Program-made: the position numbers and the translations under genes
The notes under the pieces: generated by a model
The model's database searches: none
Seen by the model: the letters and a program-made list of their open reading frames with translations, nothing else
Told to the model about the DNA's origin: nothing
Assembly: GCA_030737875.1 (NCBI GenBank)
Contig: CM060922.1
Coordinates: forward strand, 324,727,956-324,791,955
DNA length: 64,000 nt
From: Allium sativum
Taxonomy: Eukaryota > Streptophyta > Magnoliopsida > Asparagales > Amaryllidaceae
Reading direction: 5' to 3'
Part shown: positions 23,346 through 35,300 of the stretch, piece by piece
Layout of the letters: the number at the start of each line of letters is the position of its first letter
Position numbering within the stretch: position 1 is the first letter of the stretch

Positions 23346-25788
23346 ACAGCATAAAAAAGACTTCGTTCGAATTTCGGGAAAATCCAAATGGTTCAGAAAT
23401 TCAGAAATAAAACTGGAGGAGTGGATCCCAAAGGTGAGAACTTCTCACTTTAATTTATTTTCTAATTAGAAATATATACTAATATGTAGACGGTGCTTAG
23501 TAGCACCCGACACCTTTGTTTGAAACCATGTATGTTTGGTTGTCTGGTTTATTGGATTATTTGGTTGAATTTGGTTTAGGAAATGAAATGAATTGATTAG
23601 AATTGGTATGTACATGGCACGAGCCATTATTAGGCGAGGGATAAGGCTAGACCTTATTCCGGTTCTAGTATCACGCCGTTATGTTGCCGTAATTTTCTAA
23701 AAATATTGAATAATAAAAATATCATTTTTATTATATAAATGAACTAAATAAAATATTCATGTGTTGAAATATATATTTTATAGTTAAAAATATATTTTTT
23801 AACGTGTATATGAATAAAATAAATATTCATTTACAAATTGGATGATTTGTTTATGTACACACATTTAACTGATATGGATTGGGACGATATATTTTAAACA
23901 TCGTCCAACTGCACAAATAATAATCAGTGTTTGTTGTTTGAAAACCCCACAAGGGTATTGGGATGATATTGGGCATAAACTAATCCCAACATTTAGTTGT
24001 ATGTCAACCGATGGGTTGACAGACTGTTGTAGGCGTTAATTATTTATATTTAACGCTTATGCAGTTGTGTAATGCACTTTGGATGATGTTTGACTATGCT
24101 TGATGGTTGTTATATACATGTGTGTATGAAATCCATATAAATGAAATTATATGGTAATTGACTGTGTCTGATTCCAATTCGAAAAGAATGAATATTTTAA
24201 ATTAAAGAATATTTTAGAATGATGAGTAATGAATATTTTAAAATAACTAATATTTTAAAATAATATTCAGTAATGGATCAAAATATGATTTTGATGTCCG
24301 ATTTGGGATAAACACGAAAATATTTAAATATATAAAGCCGTGTTGATTAGATTAACGCCATTTTGACGTAAACGATATTTACATTGATTTTATTCATTTT
24401 TATAATGAATATCGAGAAGGATGTGATTTCAAAATCTAATGTTTTGAAAATATTATCATTTATATATTAATGAAATGGAATATTCAATTTTGATTTAAAA
24501 TTGAATATGAAGTTCAAATTGTTTTGAAGACGAGTTTAAAACAATTTATAAAATACGTTTTAAATGGAAATCGACGAAATATATATAATATATATTTTAT
24601 ACATTATATATATTTAATGGCCTGAATAGAACGCGCCGCGCCGCGGTAGTTCGCGAATTTCGACCATTGACTTCGAATGGACATTACGGGAGATCCGACC
24701 GTCGGATTCTCCTTAAAACCGGAACCGTTGGATTTGGAATTATGTCCAAATCAAATTTGGAAAAGGTCGTTGTAAGTGCAGTTCGATGACCATTTATGGA
24801 AATTGACTGTACGGGCCTTGATAAAATTATTAATAATATTAATAATTTTTGTAAAATAATAAGAAATGATTTGGAAAGGGCTGGGATATAAAATTCCATA
24901 TTTGAAAAGATAAAAATATATTTTTATCAAAATGAAGTAGATTTGAAATCCAATAATTTTTAACATAAATGAATTGGATTTGAAATGGTTTTAAAAATAA
25001 CCAGAATTTCCAATATATGATTTGGAATGGATTTGAATCGAAATCATCTTCGGAATATTTCGATGTTGGATTTCGTGATTATACAAATATTGTTATGAAA
25101 ATTTGGAAGATATATTTTATATCGTTATTTCCAATACGATATTTGTTGGTTTCAGAATACAATATTGAATATAAGCCGATATAATTTCTATTCAGAGCCT
25201 TGTATTTATTATCAAATTGGAATTTGGGTTTGTCATGAATAATGTCTTAAATAACATTATTCTTAAACCCCGTGTGAAAAGAACAAATATTTTAATTAAG
25301 ATTATTAGTGTTTCCAGTTAATTAATATTTAACTGGAATAAAATGGAATGCGAATCGGGTTTATTGTGAACTGTGTTTTTAACGACATTCGTTCTTTAAC
25401 CGGATTTACAATGAAATGTGATTTGGAATTTATAAATCTTTTTATTAAGATTTAATGAGAATTATCCGAAGTAAAATTTTCCAATTTAATATATTAAATT
25501 GGAATTGAATGGAATTCAATTTGATAATAATCGAAGTGAACTTCTGTGGAGGAAGACTGTTAATATATGTGGAATTTAAAAGGCTTCGTCGTTATTCCAT
25601 TTATATTATTAGTCGGATATGGAAATTGATATCGATTATATAGTGATCTGTTTTCTGTGAAGATTCCATAAGCAATGGAATGTGATCTGGGTTTATCGTG
25701 AACTGTGTTTTAAATGACTTTAGCTCTTTAACCTAGTTAAAGACAGGATTACGTGTCTAACATTGTATTTCGAACTGTATGGTTGATC

Positions 25789-25916
25789 TCTGCTAAATAT
25801 ATATCTGTTTGGTGGCGGAGAATTTATTCTCTTGCTTAACACCCTTCTCTAAGACGTACGTGCTTAGAGGTTATATATCGGCAGAAATCAATAGTACGGT
25901 GTAGATTGTCGATGCG
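25789..25916 (+). repeat. Internal LTR duplication, unit 1
   Basis: Shares ATATATCTGTTTGG, GGCGGAGAATTTATTCTCTT and GAGACGTACG-like segments with unit 2 at 26547-26669. A single unit is present in the minus-strand LTR (20820-20930). Confidence 0.8.
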
Positions 25917-26546
25917 ACAAGTTTGTGTTTCCAAAGTTAAATAATCATTAATATTGATTTTTAGGAAGATTAAAAATAAGTGGAGTTTTAATGAATCTTT
26001 AGTTAGATTGAAACGGGAATTGATAATTTAAATTATCAAATTTGGGGAAATGGTCAAGAATGGAGTATCACCAGTTTTGCTCCTAGCGATAGTTAAATCT
26101 TTAATTAGATTTAAACATGAAATGGTAATTAAATTTACCGATAACACCGTGGTATTAGATATGGAGTATGGCCTATTTTGCTCCATGGGATGAATAGGTT
26201 GGGATTGGGAAATTAAACAAATGATTACTTCGGTAAGGTGCGTTAATCCCGACTAGTCTGAATAACTTATTCGACGACAAGTCGACGATGAAGACGATAG
26301 TTGAAGATCGGAGGTCTTCACATCATTTGGATGATTACTGATGTCTTGATTGGGATGTACACCCGAGACAAGGTAATAAGTGGTGATCGTCCAGACGTAC
26401 TTGGAAATCGACCAGATATGTGAGGACCTCTCTCCTGTATTGGACATATGGGATGAGGAATAAGGTGCCTTCGGTTTTGTTCAGACCCAGAACAAACTAT
26501 TAAATGGATGTGTCTGACATTGGATTTAATTCTGTTTTGATTGATC

Positions 26547-26669
26547 TCTGTTAAATATATATCTGTTTGGCGGCGGAGAATTTATTCTCTTGCTTAACGC
26601 CCTTCTCTGAGACGTACGAGCTCAGAGGTTATTTATCAACAGACATCAGTCGCATGGCGTAAATTGCTT
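26547..26669 (+). repeat. Internal LTR duplication, unit 2
   Basis: Diverged direct copy of 25789-25916. The corresponding stretch is absent from the solo LTR at 47983-54327 (near 53090). Confidence 0.8.
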
Positions 26670-27913
26670 GTGTGGCATGCTAAGATGCAAATGATCAAGG
26701 CTTCTGTTGAAAACCAGAGTCTTGTGGTTGATGATCAAAGCACGACATTAATATAGCATAGCTTTGTGTATAGCGTTAATTCGCGAGCCTCACACCTCGG
26801 TATGAGTCAAAAACGGGATCGGACCATTGGGAGAACATGACGTTTCTTTCTAGCTAGGAATGGAGTCATGGTATGGAGCCCAGACAATTTTACTTATGTG
26901 GTTTTTGGTTTGCGAGGCGCCTCGGATATATCGGTTACTACGGAGCTGATGGATATTGAGTCATCTGGCTCAATTATGCCCCATAGGGCGAGGAAACGTG
27001 TGTTCATGAATTGCCAATCCTCAAACGTAAGAGAGGACCAGCCCAACCGATCTGGGGTTCTCTGCGAGGAGTCCTAAGACATTTTCTAGAGTGTCTTGAA
27101 GCGGTGAGGAGCCATCCCTGGCCTCGACTCATGACGGTAATCCAATTTCCATTACATGACATTTCGTTTTTGATTGTAGAGCCTAGTATTGGCGACATGA
27201 TAGATGGTATCCGTGCCGCCTATGATTGATACATTTATATTTGAAGTTGTTTCATACACTACGCACTTATAATAGTATCAGATGATTTGTTTTAAACGTA
27301 CCAAGCATGTTGGCTATTATAAGGGAAAACCCTATCCTCTGGCTTGCGTTGCATTGTGTGATGGGGCCTAGGTCTTATAATAGCTTCAGTTTTCCAAAAA
27401 GCATTATGCTGTTTATTCTATGCATTGGTATTCTTGGGAGGAAACCCGTTTCGTGTTATACGGCATGGTTCCTTGATTGACCTTATTTCTAAAGTAAAGT
27501 TTTAAATAACTGTTTTAGTTCTCACACCAGTCACATGACTAACCTGAGGTTTATTGTTTTAACCTAAACTCTGGGTTCCCCTATTTTTCACACGGGCAAC
27601 TAGTAGTTTTGGTTTTACAGATTTATATTCATAGGATCCTGGTTTACAGCTGGAACAATATTCGGAAAGCTCTATATCCGTTTATCTTTCAGTTGTGTTT
27701 TTGTATTATTTTCCGCTGTATTGTAATTTGTAAATCTTTGTCATTTATCAAATGTATATTATTTGTTCATACTCTGATATTCTTATACTCTGATGTAAAT
27801 TGTTGTAGTAGCAATGAAATGTTCTTCTGTTTGTGTTCTGATTTGTCGTGTTCTCAGACAATCCGTTCTTTCTCTTCTCTTCGGAGACCGGGGAAGTTCG
27901 AGTCGCTATAGTT

Positions 27914-27925
27914 TGGCATCAGAGC
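27914..27925 (+). other. Primer binding site (tRNA-iMet type)
   Basis: TGGCATCAGAGC, one base off the usual TGGTATCAGAGC, just after the 5' LTR end. Confidence 0.8.
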
Positions 27926-28940
27926 TTTGGCTTACAGAGCTCGAGAACAAGGCATATTAGAACCAAACAAAAGAATTCATTAGAGATTGGATTAGTAATT
28001 TCCAATGAGAATGACTCGTTAGGGATAGGATCAGTAGTATCCTAGAACGAGTGTGAAGAGTGTTGTTCAAAATAAAAATGAAAACCAACATTATTTTGAA
28101 AATTTAAACCATATTCAACATATTTGGATATTTATTTTATATTGAATTTGGACAATCTAGTATATGAAGATTTTGCATATACGCCTTGCAAACGTGTATA
28201 CGAAGCCTCAAATATACTAAGTAGATATAGAATCACAATCTAGTCGCCCGAAGATGATTCTGATGATTGATATATCATCATGAGATTCTATGTTTGAGTT
28301 TCGAAAGTGGGATATCTATATATTTCCAATTGATTGGTGTGAGAACCAAAATTTAGATAGGGTTATTGTTGTGATTTGGCGACAAAAATGGAATTTTTAG
28401 TATATATATTAAAGGTATGTGTTCGAAAAGCTAATCAACAAATTGATTGATGATTGTGTTGTGTGATTATTCATTTAAACCAATATGTGAAAGAAAGGTA
28501 AACTTAGCCAAATTGTATCAAATCTGAAATTGAATTGAAAATTATTTGGAAATGCACGCAGGTACAAGTTTATGTGGGAATAGGTCATAGCTAGGAGGCT
28601 AGAGAAGGGGAATAAAATTGTATGCCCGACAAATAGGTACATGTTTACAAATTTATTGGGTTTTGGTGATTTTATGAGCCGATTGGCTAGCTGCTTAGCC
28701 TTTTCTTTTTCTTTTGGATTGGTGAGGGCCCTGCATGGCTAGTTGAGGTTTTAAATGTATCCCCGTACAAAGGAGGTTATGGCAAAAAAATTCAAAAATT
28801 TAGGGTGTTAGCCAAATTTTTGAAGAATTTGAAAATTCTTAGAAACTGAAAAGTTGAAGAATGAAAGCCAAACTGAAAGTTGAGTTGATTAGTTAAACAA
28901 CTTTCAGCTCCGTTCCTTTTCGAGGACGAAAAGATTTTAA
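27926..28940 (+). other. Non-coding interior of giant-LTR element
   Basis: About 1 kb with no frame over roughly 65 codons and no gag or pol motif. Its last 30 bases look like the end of a Gypsy pol/3' region. Confidence 0.7.
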
Positions 28941-28950
28941 GCGGGGGAGA
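28941..28950 (+). other. PPT
   Basis: GCGGGGGAGA immediately before the TTGTAACAACCC start of the 3' LTR. Confidence 0.85.
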
Positions 28951-28951
28951 T

Positions 28952-30510
28952 TGTAACAACCCGGAAAATCGGAACCAATTTAAAATTTTTATTTTGGCAA
29001 TTTTAATGAATTTTGAATATTTAAAATGGTTTATTTTAAATAATAACGACTAGAAATTTATTTTGAATAGAATTAGAACGTATATACTTATTTAAATCGA
29101 AGTTAGAATATAAATATTTATTTTAATTATAAAAGGAATTGAAAATGGCGCGGTAGTTTGAAAATTCGATTTCAAATTTCAAATGAATGTACATGATTCA
29201 AAATAAACTGGATTTTAGTAAAACCAGAAATATTAGAATCTATTTGAAAATATCTTTCCAACGAATTTGAAAAATCCTAATTTCATAGCGGGAATAAAAA
29301 GTTATGTCCAGTTGAAAATTCAGAATAGTCGCTATGGAATTTAGCCCTTAAAAATAGCGGTTTTGCAAACGACCTCCATTTTCGATGAGACCACTTATGT
29401 TGGATCCGGAATGTCAAATTAATGTAAGATTCCAATTTTCATAATTTTTGGGATCAATATGTGAGTGTGGTGAATTTAAACGTGTTTGGTCAATTCAGTT
29501 TGAATTTAATCGACTGGAAAATGACTGTTTTTCAAACGGTCTCCAAATTCGATGAAATTAGTTTTGTTAGGACCGCATCGTCTGAACATAGCCAGATTTA
29601 TTTTTCTAGAATTTTTGGAGTCGATATGTGGCCCCGGTAAATTAAAATGTGTGTTTGAATTTAAATATAATGATTTATATTTTAAATTTATCGGAAACTG
29701 GTCGTAATAGCTGAATTGGGTTATGAAACATATCCCATTGTGTCCGGAATAGGGGTAATTGGCTAGGGCGACAGTCGTTGGGTTCAAATTGGAGATGAAA
29801 TGAAAATTCAACTTTTTAGAATTTAAAATAATAATAATATAAATTATTATATATCTTGGTCAACGTCCCCCTCCCCCCTCTTCTCTTTCTTCCCCATCAG
29901 TTATTAAAAGAAAAGAAAAGGAAAAAAAACACCGAATCTCGATCGCTCCAGGCTGCCGCTCGCCTCCCCGTCGCCGTCGTAGGTCCGGCGCCACCTCCCC
30001 ATCAACTGCCCCTCCTCCTCCGCTTCTCTCTCCTCTCCCTCCTTTTGAAAACCGCGCCCTAGCCCCTTTCTCCCCCCCCCCCCCCCCCCCAGAAATAACA
30101 CCTCCGACCAACTGTGGGCCGCCGCCGCCACTACACCCCCTCCGCCTCCACCCAGACGTCAGCCGCGCCATCCCCTTTCCCCATACCCTCCTGTAAGTTT
30201 TTTAATTTATTTATATTTATTTAATGTGATTAGCCTTAAAAAGGATAAAAAAAACAGTATTTTTATATAATGAATAGAATAAAGGTATGATTTTTATAGA
30301 GAAATCTTTGTATGAAGAAATTTGATTTTTATATAAACATGGCATATAAAAAGATTTGATTTTTTTAATTTAGAAAAGATTTGCTTTTTTAAAATGAAAA
30401 AGATTTGACTTTTTTAAAAATAGAAAATATTATGTTTTTTTAAATATAAAGATAAGAATTTTAGAAATATAAAAATGAGATTTTTATCGTATGAATCATA
30501 ACGATTTTTA
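28952..30510 (+). repeat. 3' LTR, truncated after about 1.56 kb
   Basis: Aligns with 21579-23170 and is then cut at about 30510, where sequence of the minus-strand solo LTR resumes. It contains a 19-base C run at 30072-30090 and a donor-like CTCCTGTAAGTTTTTT at 30188-30203. Confidence 0.85.
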
Positions 30511-30649
30511 AATAATCCATGTACCTTATCTAATAACTAGAGAGATGTGATTATTGTCAACTCCAGACCCGTATGGGGTTTTTTATTAAATCTGGCAATT
30601 TAACATTATATTTTATTTAGTCCATATCAGTCCTCAGTCCAACATGTAG

Positions 30650-30880
30650 TTCAATCCTCACCATACGAGCATCTTGCCGGTGTGGTAATCTCAACCTCGT
30701 CATACAAGTTCCAAATGCTTATATGGAATATGATATGCTATGAAATCAATAATTCATCTTCGGTTCAACCTGAAATACAGTCATCTCCATACAAGCGTCT
30801 CTCTTGTATGGTAATTCCAACCTCGTCACATAAGCTCCAAATGCTTATGTGGTATATGATAGAGTATGCTATCTTCACGA
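30650..30880 (-). repeat. Imperfect two-copy repeat in minus-strand LTR
   Basis: CCATACGAGCATCTTGCCGG and CCATACAAGCGTCTCTCTTG start two copies of about 125 bp that share AACCTCGTCA and CCAAATGCTTAT. Confidence 0.65.
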
Positions 30881-31149
30881 AGTATGCCATACAGTGTAGT
30901 TCAAAATTAATTGTTACTAATCTATGGTGTTGTTTATAGTCTCACACAGAACAACCAGCACACCGCATCCAATGGCATTCACAGGAGTTTATATAAAAAA
31001 TAAAATTGCGCAGCCAACTCATTAAGGTTTACCTATTTGTCGGGCACGCAAATAAATTCTTTACTTAACAGCAAATCCATTTACCTGTTTAGCACATCTA
31101 TATATATGCATATCTAAGCTAAAAATAATATTTTTAGCGAACCAATATT

Positions 31150-31660
31150 TATTTCTATACATGATGATTTTTAACAATTCATATACATGTTAAAAATATT
31201 ATTTTCAATCAACAAATATTTATTTCAACCTATGGTTATTTTTAACAGTTCATATACATGTTAAAAATATCATTTTCAATCAACAAATATTTATTTCAAC
31301 CTTTGGTTATTTGTAACAGTTCATATACATGTTAAAAATATTATTTTCAATCAACAAATATTTATTTCAACCTTCGGTTATTTTTAACAGTTCATGTACA
31401 CGTTAAAAATATTATTTTCAATCAACAAATATTTATTTCAACCTTTGGTTATTTTTAACAGTTCATATACATGTTAAAAATATTATTTCAATCAACAAAT
31501 ATTTATTTCAACCTATGTTTATTTTTAATAGTTCATATACATGTTAAAAATATTATTTTCAATCAACAAATATTTATTTCAACCTTTGGTTATTTTTAGT
31601 TGTTCATATACATGTTAAAAATATTATTTTCAATCATCAAATATTTATTTCAACACAACA
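31150..31660 (-). repeat. 71-bp tandem array, about seven copies, inside LTR
   Basis: Units spaced 70-71 bp share TTCATATACATGTTAAAAAT and CAACAAATATTTATTTCAAC. The other family members have only one or two diverged versions (about 23770-23830 and 50040-50095), so this is a local amplification. Confidence 0.9.
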
Positions 31661-33678
31661 ACTATTTTATATAGTCATTTCAGAAAATTTCGGCATTACA
31701 ATGGCAGGGTATTTAGCACCGGCACCTTGTCCAGCACGGCTCCTCTGCTATCCTTTGCCTTGCAGCATTAGAATACTTTCATTTCCATAATATAATTCAT
31801 TTTCAAAATATAATGAATTCACCACAAACACAACCAATTTTGTTTCAACCATAATCAATCATTCACAATCACAACCCAAACAATTTATACCGTTCATGGT
31901 CTGTGGACGAGGGGAGTATGTATATATATATATATTTCCAATTCAATTTCATTTCAATTCCATTCAACGCATATTATTATTTTTTTACAATGCATGTATA
32001 ATTTATACATCGCTTATATAATTTATAGAACAACCATATATGAGATATACATCGCCTATATAATTTAAACATCACTTATTTAATTTACAGAATGCCCATA
32101 TTTGAGATATACAACGCCTTTATAATTTATACATCACTTATATAATTTATACAACGCGTATACTTTCCAATTTGAATTTAGAAATCTCACATTGGGTTCC
32201 ACTCCTTCTAAAATTGTAGAAAGCTCCAAATACATTCCAGTCTCTTCTAGAATGTAGCGTACAACGTCACGGTCCCAATGTATCTTGTTTCACTGGATTT
32301 GGAAAACATACGAAAAAGATATGATTCTTATTCTTAAATCACAGTTTGCAACGCTTTTAAATGTTATAAGCTGTTTAAATAATACCAGCCAATGGTTTTC
32401 GTTTCTGTTCAAAACAAGGTTTTGAAACTTCATCCAATCCGTTGAACTTAAGGAGGATCGAAGGGTACCATGGCCTAGAGCTACGAGAGGGCTTTCCGGC
32501 GAGGTAGGTCACGTTGAACTCGAGGTCCAGGTGGTGGCGCCACTCTGGTCGATGTGGGCGGACTTTGAGGAGATGGTTCGTCCAGAATACCACATGATAG
32601 CTGGCGAAACCGATATTAATTCGAAGCTGGAGAAGTCCTCTACATAATCTCCTGAAGAACTGATGGATTTCGTTGTGTGGTTTGAATGTAATTAGGGGAG
32701 AAATGATCGAGCTACAGTCGTCGTTCATTTTTGAAGAGGCGGCGCGACTTTGGATAATGACGAGGGTTTCACATGAATTTCTATTGGTTTATATTTATAA
32801 TTAAATTATTTTATTTTCTTTAATTCCAAAAATACCCTTTAATCCATACGAACTCCAAATCAAATCCAACGACTATCACCCCTAGCTAAACACCCCCATT
32901 TCGGACACAATGGAATATGTTTCGTAAGCCCATTCGATCGTTTCAGTCAGTTATTCTTCAAATTAAAATATAAAACATTCAATTTTAGATTTGAACCTAC
33001 ATTTTAATTTGACGGGGCCACATACTGATTCCAAAAATTCCCGAAAAATAAATCTAGCTATGTTTGGATGATACGGTCCTAACAAAACTAATTTCATCGA
33101 ATTTGGAGACCGTTTAAAAAATGGTCTTTTTCTGGTCGATCCAATTCAAACTAAAATTACCAAACGCGTTTTAATTTACCACGCTCACATATTAATTCCA
33201 AAAATTATGAAATTTTAAACCTAGCAATAAATTGACATTCCGGATCCGACCAAAGTGGTTTCATCAAAAAACGAAGGTCATTTGCAAAATGTCTATTTTT
33301 AAGGGCTATATTTATATTAAATTCCATAGCGACTATTCTGAATATTAAACTGGCCATAACTTTTTATTCTCGCTATGAAATTTCAATTTTCTAGATTCTT
33401 TAGAAAGATATAATTAAACAGATTTAAATATTTTTGGTTTTACTGAAATCTGATTTATTTTGAATTTTGTACATTCAGTCAAATTTCAACTTCAAAATTT
33501 TAAACTACAGCGCTATTTCTAGCTCCTTTTATAATTAAAATAAATATATTCGTTCTAACTTCATTTAAAATAAATTTCTAGTCGTTATTATTTAAAATAA
33601 ATTATTTTTAATATTTTTAATTCAAAAAATAGCCAAAATAAAAACTTTAAATTAGTTCTGATTTTCTGGGTTGTTACA

Positions 33679-34341
33679 CCAGTAGTAAACATGTCAATCT
33701 GATGTAAGCACCATTGTATATCTCCAGCCACTGGAAATCTAGAATTGTGCATTCATGTATCATTTTATATACAGTTTTCGATACTGATCTCACTGGTATC
33801 ACTGATCATATGCAGCAAGTCAAATTGCCAAAGTAAAACAGTAATTAATCAAACCCGAGATATTGATCTATCTTTTAAGGCTTCCACCTGATGCGGAATT
33901 AGACAATCGTTGAAATCTCCATGCCCTAGCTGGTCATATTTGCTCCATCCATAAGTGTGTAAGCTACCAGTTGAAGATACCGTAATCGTATGCCGCCACC
34001 CACATGCAATGAGTACCATTTTTTGTCCCTATAACAATTGAAAGATACACATTACACAACCTTTATAAGCATAGACCAAAACACAAAATTCAAACTGAAG
34101 CATAAATGCATACATTGACCTATTGTATAGAAACAAATAGTTTTGATGAATAATAATATTCAAAAATTAGGACAATTTGACATACATCCCGATGAAGAAC
34201 CTTTTCTGGAAGTAGACGATCACTTCAGTCACCTAAGCCCAAATTACTATATCGTCCCCAACCCCATTCATATTGCTCACCATCCTCTGTAACAACAGCA
34301 GTGTGCTCAGCGCCAGCAACAATCATTTTGATAGGAATTCC
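33679..34341 (-). pseudogene. UVR8 (UV-B receptor) gene fragment in CACTA
   Basis: Minus-strand exons of the RCC1-like propeller of UVR8. Exon A, 34341 to about 34188, reads IPIKMIVAGAEHTAVVTEDG and WGWGRYSNLGLGD, with TGA where the family has Arg. Exon B, 34028-33855, reads ACGWRHTITVSSTGSLHTYG and WSKYDQLGHGDF. Exon C, 33738-33679, reads ISSGWRYTMVLTSD, then TGA, and runs into the nested LTR. Exons B and C are flanked by AG/GT signals. UVR8 is a dimeric photoreceptor that senses UV-B through Trp residues such as those in GWRHT blades. Only about 2-3 of its 7 blades are present and two stops interrupt them, so no receptor is made. Retained introns indicate DNA-level capture. Confidence 0.83.
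33684..33690. other. Junction base region next to the right TSD
   Basis: CCAGT at 33679-33683 is followed directly by UVR8 exon C sequence, which locates the LTR insertion site to the base. Confidence 0.7.
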
Positions 34342-35024
34342 CTATAATGACTCAAGTTATCATGCTCATGAAATCATTGTAAAACCAGACAGAAATAATA
34401 GAAGCAAATTAAGTTCAGAAAGGTTAAAAACTGCGAGTCCTTTATCAGGTCTTACTTTGATTAGAGTCAGATAGGAACAAAAGATACCACGGGAAAAAAC
34501 AAACTCTGCAACAAGTATTATTCAAAAAAATGTAGAAAAGTCCTCATTGGCTATGGATATAAAAAGCTTAAAACTACTGAGTCTTTTTTTGTGTTCTACT
34601 TTAATTAGAGAGGAAATAAAAGAATTGATCAAGAGGGGAAAAAACACCCACCGATGCATGTATTTTGTACAAAATTGTAGTAGCGTGCTCACTAGGAAAA
34701 AATGTATTATTTAGTAACTTTGTTTATGGACTATCATAAATCTTGAGTTCAAAGTGTATATTCTTTTTACAAAAAGTATTATTTCCATCTCTATTTGTTG
34801 CTATTGCTTTAAACAAATGGTAAAATATAAATAAAAGATAGCAACCTAAGCTTAAAGATTAGTAGGACGTAAGAAATTCAAATTGAAAGATGTGGCAATG
34901 ATACTTCCAGTATGGATCACTTCATATACTAATCTAAGCAGAACATAAGAGTCATACCAGTCCATCCTTTTGGAATTCGGAAACAAGAACAAAAATAGAA
35001 ATAACCCAAATTATACTCCTTATA
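34342..35024 (-). other. Probable intron or intergenic sequence in captured UVR8 locus
   Basis: AT-rich, with no coding pattern recognised on either strand. Confidence 0.4.
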
Positions 35025-35300
35025 TATGAATCCGACCATGTGAACTGTGTTCCAGTAGATCGTAGAATATGGGCATCCTATTTCCAGTCTGGTTCGCTCT
35101 CAAACAAGAACAAGCCATTGTATTTTATCACGTTACTCTGACTAAAAACTGCTAATGGTAGCGAAAGTTTGTTTGTGGAAGTTTGCTTCGCTTTTGAACA
35201 AAACCGATCCAACGTTGGGTAACTAGAGGTAGGCAGAAGCAAATCAACTTGTGGATCGACTTCATCCTCATCAGTTAACTAAATTAATGGATCCATCCAT
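35025..35300 (-). pseudogene. Possible captured first exon, unrecognised
   Basis: On the minus strand an ATG near 35300 opens MDGSINLVN and then a stop. A frame one base off continues from 35275 for 65 codons with DEDEVDPQVDLLLPTSSYP and LDRFCSKAKQTSTNKLS, to a TAG at 35078. Upstream (35310-35410) the sequence is C/T-rich, like a 5' UTR. It lies in the same orientation as, and 5' of, the UVR8 exons. I do not recognise the protein. Confidence 0.35.

Larger units (their letters stand above)
21579..27910 (+). repeat. 5' LTR (about 6.3 kb) of nested Gypsy-type element
   Basis: Starts TTTAACAACCCAG (the expected TG is mutated) and ends just before the primer site. It aligns with 28952-30510 at its start and with the solo LTR 47983-54327 along its whole length. 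Landmarks in order: AT-rich U3; TATA-like ATTATATAAC near 22478; C/T-rich segment 22495-22806; donor-like GTAAGTTTTT at 22807; array of GATTTTTATA-type motifs 22860-23345; GTGCTTAGTAGCACCCGACA near 23494; an internal 110-bp duplication; and a 3' part with several ATG-bearing short frames without family features. It has no convincing gene. Confidence 0.85.
21579..30510 (+). mobile_element. Non-autonomous Gypsy-type element with giant LTRs, 3' truncated
   Basis: 5' LTR 21579-27910, primer site 27914, interior of about 1.04 kb with no coding frames, PPT 28941-28950, and the first 1.56 kb of the 3' LTR (28952-30510). The interior's last bases, CGAGGACGAAAAG, then GCGGGGGAGA, then TGTAACAACCC, are the usual 3' end of chromovirus-type Gypsy elements, so a Tekay/Del-like origin is an inference. 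The LTR is about six times longer than the interior. The 3' LTR stops where minus-strand solo LTR sequence resumes. Confidence 0.8.
19543..33678 (-). mobile_element. Giant Gypsy-type solo LTR, minus strand, interrupted
   Basis: On the minus strand the LTR starts TGTAACAACCCAGAAAATC at 33678 and ends GGTTCGTCACA at 19543, with TSD CCAGT on both sides. Its two parts, 33678-30511 and 21578-19543, are separated by the nested plus-strand element 21579-30510. Judged against the intact solo LTR at 47983-54327, about 0.9 kb is missing at the junction. No primer site or coding interior is present, so it fits a solo LTR. Its position interrupts a captured UVR8 exon. Confidence 0.8.

Noticed and set aside
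29860..30171. Glycine-rich protein on the minus strand
   Set aside because: It is the complement of the same C/T-rich LTR segment, with a homopolymer run inside.
32375..32728. 117-codon minus-strand open frame as a gene
   Set aside because: It lies in the variable leader segment of the minus-strand LTR and has no family features.
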